Assembly (NCBI GenBank): GCA_007134725.1
Contig: SLKF01000200.1
Span: 1-11,536 of the forward strand
DNA length: 11,536 nucleotides
Source of the DNA: Clostridiales bacterium
Lineage (GTDB): Bacteria; Bacillota; Clostridia; Peptostreptococcales; T1SED10-28
Reading direction: 5' to 3'
Numbering within the stretch: the first letter of the stretch is position 1; the number at the start of each line of letters is the position of its first letter. The notes below the pieces were generated by a model. It worked only from the letters and a program-made list of their open reading frames with translations, was not told where the DNA came from and ran no database searches. The position numbers and the translations under genes are program-made. Positions 6,334 to 11,536 of this stretch are shown piece after piece.

Positions 6334-6342
6334 ATTATATCA
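6334..6342 (-). promoter_or_regulatory. Predicted extended -10 promoter upstream of prfA
   Basis: The minus strand reads TGATATAAT at 6342-6334, a perfect extended -10, beginning three bases after the prmC stop. No convincing -35 is seen at 16-18 bases spacing (GTGATT at 6362-6357 is the nearest). Transcription would start near 6327. The leader would contain a small hairpin, GGCTTT/AAAGCC at 6315-6299 with a five-base loop and no U-tract, so not a terminator, shortly before the prfA ribosome binding site. Confidence 0.45.
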
Positions 6343-6344
6343 TA

Positions 6345-7274
6345 TTAGCGCTTTCCAATCACTACCCGATCGCGATTTTCTAGATCTTTCAGAATTTGTA
6401 CCCCGCTAAACCCTTCCTGCTGAAGGATTCTTCTAACTCCATCTCCCTGATCGTATCCGATCTCAAAAATCAGAACTCCGTTTTTTTTCAAATAAAAAGG
6501 GGCTTTATTTGCAATTTCACGGTAGTAATAGAGCCCTTGTTCTTTTGCGAACAGCGCCTCTTCCGGTTCATGGTCCTTTACTTCCCGGTCTAAATCCTTT
6601 TTGCTTTCATAGGGAATATAGGGGGGATTGGAGATGATCAGATCAAAAGTCCGCTCCTCAGCCTTAAGGGCCCGGTCCAGGGGTTCGAATAAACTTCCCT
6701 GAAAAAGGCCTAACCGATGGGCAACCTTATGATTCTTTGCATTGATTCCCGTAACCTTCAGGGGGATCGGTGAAATATCGGTACCGACCATAGACAGGTT
6801 TTTTACATAATAAAGCAGGCTTACCGCGATGGCTCCACTACCGACGCCAATATCCAGTGCCCGTAGGACTCCCCGGTGAGAGGCTTTTTCTACAAGGTGG
6901 ATCTCCGGATCCCGCAAACCTTTTTTCTTTGCGATTTCTTGTAGAATCTTTATCGCCGCTTCCACCACAACTTCCGTGTCTCCTCTGGGAATCAGCACCC
7001 CTTTTTCCACATGGAAATCAAGGCCCATAAATTCTTTTTCCCCGGTGATATAATGAAGGGGCTCTTGGGCTTTTCGACGGCTAATCCAGGCCTGATAGGC
7101 TGTTAGCTGTTTCGATGTCACTTCCCGCTCGGGATAGACATGAAGAACCAATCGTTCCACATCCAACACGTCCATCAAAAGAACCTCGGCGTCCAGATCC
7201 GGACTTCGAAGACCGGTTTTTCTTAATTCACTTTTTCCCCACTTTAGCAGTTGGCCGATGCTTTCTTTTTCCAT
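6345..7274 (-). CDS. prmC: Release factor glutamine methyltransferase
   Basis: A 309-residue SAM-dependent methyltransferase that N5-methylates the glutamine of the GGQ motif of RF1 and RF2. The substrate-binding NPPY motif is at residues 216-219 (IISNPPYIPYESK), the SAM-binding glycine loop is DIGVGSGAIAVSL (141-153), and IPRGDTE (95-101) matches the family's PRxDTE block. An N-terminal helical domain covers about 1-85. It is about 20-30 residues longer than typical, with a lysine-rich insert at about 113-135 before the SAM loop. ATG 7274 was chosen because AGAGGCG lies just upstream; the frame stays open to an ATG at 7331 with no comparable site. prfA, its substrate gene, follows after 73 bases. 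Confidence 0.95.
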   Translation of the reverse strand: MEKESIGQLLKWGKSELRKTGLRSPDLDAEVLLMDVLDVERLVLHVYPEREVTSKQLTAYQAWISRRKAQEPLHYITGEKEFMGLDFHVEKGVLIPRGDTEVVVEAAIKILQEIAKKKGLRDPEIHLVEKASHRGVLRALDIGVGSGAIAVSLLYYVKNLSMVGTDISPIPLKVTGINAKNHKVAHRLGLFQGSLFEPLDRALKAEERTFDLIISNPPYIPYESKKDLDREVKDHEPEEALFAKEQGLYYYREIANKAPFYLKKNGVLIFEIGYDQGDGVRRILQQEGFSGVQILKDLENRDRVVIGKR

Positions 7275-7415
7275 AAAAGCGCCTCTTTTCTCTTGCAGAT
7301 AATCGCAATTTTTCATCATTTTTTTACTCATAAGTTATCGCCATAAACTATGTTGGAAAATGTAGCCTTTTCTTTTTAAAAAAAGTGCCTCGTCATTCTT
7401 CAGTTGATCCTTGGT

Positions 7416-8006
7416 CTAATCCGGCAATACCTCGTGGCATTTTCGGCACCGGGCTTCGTAACTTTCTTTCGCTCCCACCAGTACCACAGGATCCGAGGCC
7501 TTGGCAGGACGACCGTTGACGATTCGCTGGGTTCTGGTAGCCGGTTGTTTGCATTTCATACAAACCGCCGTAAGCTTGGAAACATGTTCCGCCACCGCCA
7601 TGATTTCCGGCACAATGTGAAAGGGCTTTCCTTTAAAGTCCATATCCAGCCCCGAAACAATGACCCGTTTTCCGGCGTCCGCAATTTCCTGGCAAAATTC
7701 CACCACTTCCTTGGGAAAAAACTGAATTTCATCAATGGACATCACATCAAACTTTTCCTTATTTACGATGGCTCTCATTTCCTCGATGGTTTCCACCACG
7801 TAGCAGTCGGCCTCCTTCCCGTTATGGGAGATAATGCAGCTGCCGTTGTAGCGGTTGTCAATTTTCGGTTTAAAGGAAATTACGTTTAACTCCGCAATTT
7901 TCGCCCGATTGATCCGCCGAATCAGCTCTTCGGTTTTTCCAGCATACATGGGTCCTACGATCACTTCTATACTTGCACTGTTGGCATATTCCATTACATC
8001 CACCAT
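7416..8006 (-). CDS. tdk: Thymidine kinase (type II, TK1-like)
   Basis: A 196-residue enzyme phosphorylating thymidine to dTMP in the salvage pathway. The P-loop GPMYAGKT is at 18-25, the Walker B/catalytic segment is MSIDEIQFF (89-97) with E93 as the probable base, and the C-terminal lasso domain has four zinc cysteines, C149-x-x-C152 and C187-x-x-C190. Length matches bacterial TK1-like enzymes (about 190-205). ATG 8006 was chosen because AGGGGGG sits about 8 bases upstream; the open frame reaches 8093, but that part overlaps the rpmE terminator. The SD-like G-run is unusual in lacking an A. No clear promoter is seen between the rpmE terminator and tdk, so it may depend on read-through or on a weak TTGATT/CATAAT pair inside the terminator tail. 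Confidence 0.96.
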   Translation of the reverse strand: MVDVMEYANSASIEVIVGPMYAGKTEELIRRINRAKIAELNVISFKPKIDNRYNGSCIISHNGKEADCYVVETIEEMRAIVNKEKFDVMSIDEIQFFPKEVVEFCQEIADAGKRVIVSGLDMDFKGKPFHIVPEIMAVAEHVSKLTAVCMKCKQPATRTQRIVNGRPAKASDPVVLVGAKESYEARCRKCHEVLPD

Positions 8007-8040
8007 GTGTTTTCCCCCCTGAATTATGTATTTAAGTAGC

Positions 8041-8078
8041 AAAAAATCAAGGCTAGAAGTGCTTTCCAACCTTGATTT
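8041..8078 (-). terminator. Intrinsic terminator downstream of rpmE
   Basis: On the minus strand AAATCAAGG (8078-8070) pairs with CCTTGATTT (8052-8044), nine perfect pairs around a 17-base loop that can partly pair internally, and the transcript continues with U residues to 8041. It starts about 24 bases after the rpmE stop and would end the rpmE message before tdk. Confidence 0.75.
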
Positions 8079-8101
8079 ATATTTGAGTTTCAATTTTGTC
8101 T

Positions 8102-8350
8102 CTATGCTTCGTCTTTTGTTTCGTCTTTTGCTTCCTCTTTGTTCGCTTCGGCTTTAACCCCGAATTTTTTGTTGAATTTCTCTACCCGTCCACCTTTTTC
8201 TAAGGACTTTTGCTTTCCTGTATAGAATGGGTGACAAGCTGAACAGATCTCAACTTTGATTTCATCGCTTGTTGACTTGGTTGAAAATTTGTTTCCGCAA
8301 GCACAGGATACCTCTACCTCTTTGTACTCTGGATGTAAATCTTTTCTCAT
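8102..8350 (-). CDS. rpmE: 50S ribosomal protein L31 (zinc-binding type)
   Basis: An 82-residue ribosomal protein of the 50S central protuberance region. It begins [20 protein letters not shown], the classic L31 start, and carries the zinc ligands C16-x-C18 and C36-x-x-C39, so it is the zinc-binding form rather than the zinc-free paralogue. [10 protein letters not shown] (39-48) is the family signature. ATG 8350 follows AGAGGTGA at good spacing; an in-frame GTG at 8359 overlaps that site and is unlikely. The C-terminus is extended by about 15 residues of Ala/Glu/Lys/Asp (from about 68), longer than typical 66-70-residue L31 proteins. The gene has its own promoter (8439-8468) and terminator (8041-8078), so it can be a single-gene unit after rho. 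Confidence 0.97.
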   Translation of the reverse strand: MRKDLHPEYKEVEVSCACGNKFSTKSTSDEIKVEICSACHPFYTGKQKSLEKGGRVEKFNKKFGVKAEANKEEAKDETKDEA

Positions 8351-8438
8351 ATATTTCACCTCTTTCTACTTATTCGATTATTGCTTGAAAGTATTATCAA
8401 AATACTCAATTACACATACTCCTGAGATTAACTACTAC

Positions 8439-8468
8439 ATTATAGCATAATCTTTGGAGATATGGCAA
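8439..8468 (-). promoter_or_regulatory. Predicted rpmE promoter
   Basis: The minus strand has -35 TTGCCA at 8468-8463 (5 of 6 matches to TTGACA), an 18-base spacer and an extended -10 TGCTATAAT at 8447-8439. Transcription would start near 8432, giving a leader of about 80 bases before the rpmE ATG. It lies in the 185-base spacer after rho and is one of the two best promoters in the window. Confidence 0.7.
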
Positions 8469-8535
8469 GGATTAGATTCCAATAATTTTCCTCCGCAATA
8501 CCCCGGGCTTTTTTGCCATTGTCTGCTGATTTTTG

Positions 8536-10116
8536 CTACTTGAGTTTCTTTCGGATCGCCTGAACAAATTCCCGGTTATTTTTCGTCTTCATCAAGGTAC
8601 TAATGATTTTTTCCGTGGTCTCCTGAACGCTGTTATTGCTCATGGCCCGTCGAATACTGTACATGGCTTCCATTTCCTCCGGGGTAAGCAGCAAATCTTC
8701 CCGCCGGGTTCCGGAACGGTTGATGTCCACCGCAGGGAAAACCCGTTTTTCCGAAAGCTTACGGTCAAGATGCAGCTCCATATTTCCCGTACCTTTAAAT
8801 TCTTCGAAAATCACATCATCCATTCGGCTTCCCGTCTCCACCAAGGCGGTACCGATGATCGTCAGGGAGCCCCCTTCTTCTAAGTTTCTCGCCGCACCGA
8901 AAAATTTCTTCGGCATATGCAGGGCTCCGGGATCCAGTCCACCGGAAAGGGTTCTTCCCGTAGGCGGAATGGTCAGGTTATAGGCCCGAGCCAGTCGGGT
9001 AATACTATCCATTAAAATCACTACGTCTTTTTTCTGCTCCACTAATCGCTGGGCACGGTTCAGTACCATCTCCGCCACTTTGATGTGATGACTGGGCAGT
9101 TCATCGAAGGTGGAATACACCACTTCTCCGTCAATGGACCGCATCATATCCGTCACCTCTTCCGGCCGCTCATCAATCAACAGCACAATGATTTCACTCT
9201 CGGGATAATTGATGGCCACACTTTTGGCGATCTGTTTAAGTAGGATGGTTTTACCAGCTTTCGGCGGCGCCACAATCATGCCCCGCTGCCCTTTTCCAAT
9301 GGGGGCGATTAAGTCGATTAACCGGGTGGCCAGTTGATTGCTGGCAAGCTCTAAGGTGATACGCTTATTGGGATAAATCGGTGTTAACTGATCAAAATCC
9401 CAGCGCTGATTGGCAATCTCCGGATCCAGATCGTTGATTTTTTTAACATATAATAAGGCGTTGTATTTCTCCCCGCTTTTAGCTTTTCGGGTGATGCCCG
9501 TGATTTTATCTCCCGTTCGCATTTTAAACCGTCGGATCTGGGAAGGAGAAATATAAATATCGTCATCGCTGGACAGATAATTGTTCATTCGTAAAAAACC
9601 GTAGCCATCCATATGAATGTCTAAGATTCCGTCCGCAATATTCACTTCTTTATCCTGGGAAATTTCACTTTGCAAATGAGAGGGGAGTCCTTCTTTCCGA
9701 GAGTTCTTTTGTTGCTTCTCTTCGAGGCTTTCCATTGTATCGTTTTTTGCTGTGTCACGATCCGCGGTGTCTTTTTCTGTTGTTTCATTCTTTGTTCTTT
9801 CTTTTTCCGCCCTAGCATTCACCGGTATCGCTTCTCCTGGTGTTGCTTTTGCTGCAGTTTCATGGGCAGTGCTTTCAGCCGGTTTTTCTATCGAGGCAGC
9901 TGCTTTCTCGGTAGATGGGGCAGCGTTCCTGTTAGATGCTGTTGCCTTCCCCGTGGATTCAACGGCCTCCCGGTTATCATCCTCTTCCAGGGGTTTCCCT
10001 TGAATCAGATCCACCAATTCATGCTTTTTATACTTATAGTAGTTTTTGATCCCCAAGGTTTTGGCAATCTCTTTTAAATCCGTCAGTTTCTTTTTTTCCA
10101 ATTCTTTTACGTCCAA
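8536..10116 (-). CDS. rho: Transcription termination factor Rho with a long disordered insert
   Basis: A 526-residue hexameric RNA helicase that ends transcription, against about 420-430 in E. coli and B. subtilis. Domains: Rho N-terminal helical domain (about 1-43, [13 protein letters not shown]); a low-complexity Ala/Thr/Glu/Lys linker (about 44-155); the cold-shock-like RNA-binding fold (about 158-228, [20 protein letters not shown]); and the RecA-type ATPase core with Walker A APPKAGKT (283-290), catalytic glutamates in [13 protein letters not shown] (312-324), Walker [17 protein letters not shown] (365-380), Q-loop [22 protein letters not shown] (390-411, split here for length) and [13 protein letters not shown] (438-450). 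The start is TTG at 10116; an in-frame TGA lies five codons upstream, so no earlier start exists. The nearest ribosome binding site (GGGAAA) is weak, while a perfect one lies further up. Confidence 0.97.
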   Translation of the reverse strand: MDVKELEKKKLTDLKEIAKTLGIKNYYKYKKHELVDLIQGKPLEEDDNREAVESTGKATASNRNAAPSTEKAAASIEKPAESTAHETAAKATPGEAIPVNARAEKERTKNETTEKDTADRDTAKNDTMESLEEKQQKNSRKEGLPSHLQSEISQDKEVNIADGILDIHMDGYGFLRMNNYLSSDDDIYISPSQIRRFKMRTGDKITGITRKAKSGEKYNALLYVKKINDLDPEIANQRWDFDQLTPIYPNKRITLELASNQLATRLIDLIAPIGKGQRGMIVAPPKAGKTILLKQIAKSVAINYPESEIIVLLIDERPEEVTDMMRSIDGEVVYSTFDELPSHHIKVAEMVLNRAQRLVEQKKDVVILMDSITRLARAYNLTIPPTGRTLSGGLDPGALHMPKKFFGAARNLEEGGSLTIIGTALVETGSRMDDVIFEEFKGTGNMELHLDRKLSEKRVFPAVDINRSGTRREDLLLTPEEMEAMYSIRRAMSNNSVQETTEKIISTLMKTKNNREFVQAIRKKLK

Positions 10117-10129
10117 TAGTTTCCCGTTG

Positions 10130-10164
10130 TCAATGTTCCTTTGGCAACGGAGTCCACCTCCTTT
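10130..10164 (-). promoter_or_regulatory. Strong ribosome binding site with a five-codon leader ORF upstream of rho
   Basis: On the minus strand AAAGGAGGTG (10164-10155) is a near-perfect anti-16S match. Seven bases later TTG CCA AAG GAA CAT TGA (10147-10130) could be read as a five-residue peptide, MPKEH, ending 13 bases before the rho TTG. The frame differs from rho. A ribosome finishing here could restart at rho, whose own site is weak, or the site may be a standby binding site. Translation of this mini-ORF is not shown. Confidence 0.35.
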
Positions 10165-10181
10165 AAGGCTTAGTTATAATA

Positions 10182-10211
10182 ATAGAGGGAGTTTTTCTGA
10201 TCTCCCTCTAT
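10182..10211 (-). terminator. Strong hairpin between glpX and rho (possible terminator or attenuator)
   Basis: ATAGAGGGAG pairs perfectly with CTCCCTCTAT (10 pairs) around a ten-base loop. On the minus strand it is followed by UAUUAUAAC rather than a clean U-run, so it is a weak intrinsic terminator at best. It lies 91 bases after the glpX stop and 18 bases before the AAAGGAGGTG upstream of rho, so it could act as an attenuator, a transcript-end stabiliser or a processing site. Rho is often autoregulated in its leader (family knowledge). Confidence 0.45.
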
Positions 10212-10302
10212 CGCTCTTTCTCTCTCTTCATGATTCTTTATCTTGGCTTATCTATTTTGCTGTGTTACGTCTGGCATTTTTGCTGCGCATTACTGCACCA
10301 TC

Positions 10303-11271
10303 TTAATATGCGTAGTCCGGCTTGGTTCGAAGTTTATGGCTAGCCTCTACGAATCGGATGGTTCCCGTTTCCGATCGCATAACAATGGAGTGGGTTTTTG
10401 CGGTATCGTCCCCGGTATAGACCACGCCTTTTAGCATGTCTCCGTGGGTGATTCCCGTAGCTACGAAGTAGGCTTCGTTTCCTTTTACCAAATCATCCAT
10501 ATACAGTACCTGTTCCGTATCCAGACCCAGTTGATCGCATTGTTGTTTTTGATCATCCGTGGTGCAAACTAACTTCCCTTGGATTTCTCCTCCCATACAT
10601 TTCATGGCAGCGGCGGTAATTACCCCTTCCGGAGCGCCTCCGACACCCATTAGTATGTCCACACCGGTTCCTTCAATAGCGGTGGCTAAGGCACTGGCAA
10701 TGTCTCCGTCGGAAAAGAGTTTGATCCGGGCTCCCGCATCAATGCACTGCTGAATCAGATCCTTATGTCTCGGTCGATCAATGACGGTTACGGTTAAATC
10801 CTCAATGCTTTTGTTTAAGGCTTTGGCCACACTTTGCAAGTTTTTTTCCACGGACCAGTTGATGTCGATTTTTCCCCGGGCCTTGGGACCCACGGCAATT
10901 TTATCCATATAATAGGAAGGAGCATTCAGCAGGCATCCCTTTGGAGCCATGGCAATCACCGCAATGGCGTTGGGGGTTCCGTTAGCCACCGAGGTGGTTC
11001 CCTCTACGGGATCTACGGCAATATCCACTTCCATGTCCCCTTCTTCCCAGGCTCCGACTTTCTCTCCGATGTAAAGCATGGGGGCTTCGTCCTTTTCCCC
11101 TTCTCCGATAATGACCGTCCCTTTAATATCAATGGTATCAAACATTTTTCGCATACCGTCCACGCCGGCCTGATCCGCGGCTTCCTTATCTCTTCGTCCC
11201 ATCCACCGGGCGGCCCCTAATGCGGCACCTTCCGTTACTCTTACGAGATTGATTGCTAAATTACGATCCAT
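10303..11271 (-). CDS. glpX: Class II fructose-1,6-bisphosphatase
   Basis: A 322-residue GlpX-type phosphatase converting fructose-1,6-bisphosphate to fructose-6-phosphate in gluconeogenesis. Metal and substrate motifs are GEGEKDEAPMLYIGE (56-70), DPVEGTTSVANG (87-98, the DPxDGTT-like lithium-sensitive phosphatase signature), FSDGDIASAL (186-195) and GGAPEGVITAAAMKC (211-225). Length matches the family (about 320-335). ATG 11271 has AAAGGAG about 9 bases upstream. A good promoter lies at 11364-11392. It precedes rho as in B. subtilis, where a second class II enzyme gene sits next to rho. No fusion or truncation is evident. Confidence 0.96.
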   Translation of the reverse strand: MDRNLAINLVRVTEGAALGAARWMGRRDKEAADQAGVDGMRKMFDTIDIKGTVIIGEGEKDEAPMLYIGEKVGAWEEGDMEVDIAVDPVEGTTSVANGTPNAIAVIAMAPKGCLLNAPSYYMDKIAVGPKARGKIDINWSVEKNLQSVAKALNKSIEDLTVTVIDRPRHKDLIQQCIDAGARIKLFSDGDIASALATAIEGTGVDILMGVGGAPEGVITAAAMKCMGGEIQGKLVCTTDDQKQQCDQLGLDTEQVLYMDDLVKGNEAYFVATGITHGDMLKGVVYTGDDTAKTHSIVMRSETGTIRFVEASHKLRTKPDYAY

Positions 11272-11363
11272 CTAAAACACTCCTTTATTTTTGGTAGATT
11301 CCCTACATTTTTTTCAACCCATTTATGTAAAATCCTATGACTTTCCGGGTGCTTTCTTTCCTC

Positions 11364-11392
11364 ATTATAGCCCTTTTTTCGTTGAAAATCAA
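11364..11392 (-). promoter_or_regulatory. Predicted glpX promoter
   Basis: The minus strand has -35 TTGATT at 11392-11387 (4 of 6 matches, TTGA conserved), a 17-base spacer and a perfect -10 TATAAT at 11369-11364. Transcription would begin near 11357, giving a leader of about 86 bases without an obvious riboswitch or terminator hairpin. The start of the 20-bp repeat array lies about 80 bases further upstream. Confidence 0.7.
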
Positions 11393-11470
11393 GGAATATG
11401 TTATCCGGATTTCCAATGTACCATACTATATGAAGATAATGAAAAATATTCCCGCAACAGTGAAAACCGG

Positions 11471-11536
11471 AGTGCAACACGAGGGTTAGTCGTGCAACAT
11501 GAGGAATAATCGTGCAAAATGAAAAATAACGTGCAA
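11471..11536. repeat. 20-bp direct repeat array at the right edge, possible insertion sequence end
   Basis: Three units plus a partial one occur with a period of 20, 20 and 19 bases: 11471-11490 (AGTGCAACACGAGGGTTAGT), 11491-11510 (CGTGCAACATGAGGAATAAT), 11511-11529 (CGTGCAAAATGAAAAATAA) and 11530-11536 (CGTGCAA, cut by the edge). The conserved core is GTGCAA followed by GAGG or a diverged form. Multiple short direct repeats built around TGCA-type motifs are found at the ends of IS21-family elements, so this may be such an end with the istAB genes beyond the window. No transposase is visible, so the family is a guess. Confidence 0.65.

Noticed and set aside
8007..8093. N-terminal extension of thymidine kinase to 8093
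   Set aside because: It translates the rpmE terminator hairpin; ATG 8006 has a G-rich ribosome binding site and the normal family length.
8480..8535. Possible terminator after rho around the GCCCGGGG and A-run
   Set aside because: No stem longer than four pairs with a following U-run could be drawn on the minus strand.
10114..10133. Promoter-like TTGACA at the rho start (10133-10128) with TAAAAG downstream
   Set aside because: The -10 match is poor and falls inside the rho coding sequence, so any transcript would lack the rho start.

Overview
The window looks like a stretch of low-GC Firmicutes chromosome, most likely from class Clostridia. Every convincing gene is on the minus strand, and the order is the familiar Firmicutes housekeeping block glpX - rho - rpmE - tdk - prmC - prfA - ywlC - ywlE - rpiB - upp - dCMP deaminase - atpZ - atpI - atpB. 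Strong AGGAGG-type ribosome binding sites, a zinc-type L31 and the AtpZ/AtpI pair fit that placement. The genus is not visible from sequence alone.

Read in transcription order (right to left). The right edge (11471-11536) holds a 20-bp direct repeat array that looks like a mobile-element end, followed by the glpX promoter and glpX (class II fructose-1,6-bisphosphatase). A spacer with a strong hairpin and a tiny possible leader ORF leads into rho, which starts with TTG and carries a long disordered insert. rpmE has its own promoter and terminator. Then come tdk, prmC and prfA; prfA has an internal promoter and is followed by a terminator-like hairpin. That hairpin lies inside an unrecognised 55-codon ORF that runs up to ywlC. 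ywlC (threonylcarbamoyl-AMP synthase) has an unusual N-terminal extension made of eight 9-residue repeats. ywlE, rpiB and upp follow closely, then the dCMP deaminase gene, which ends at a good terminator. After a 564-bp gene-free gap, the atp operon starts with its own promoter; only the first eight codons of atpB are inside the window.

Functionally the block mixes translation and its quality control (L31, RF1, PrmC which methylates RF1, Sua5-type tRNA t6A synthesis), transcription termination (Rho), pyrimidine salvage (thymidine kinase, uracil phosphoribosyltransferase, dCMP deaminase), sugar phosphate metabolism (GlpX, RpiB), a predicted protein-arginine phosphatase and the ATP synthase.

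There is no obvious new multi-gene system. The non-routine features are: (1) a hairpin-forming repeat family (GGACAGAGGGACGGAG core, four copies) placed in inverted orientation on either side of the dCMP deaminase gene; (2) a 27-bp coding minisatellite in ywlC and a 12-bp one in the small ORF before it; (3) a long disordered insert in Rho; (4) a possible translated leader before rho; (5) a probable insertion-sequence end at the right edge.
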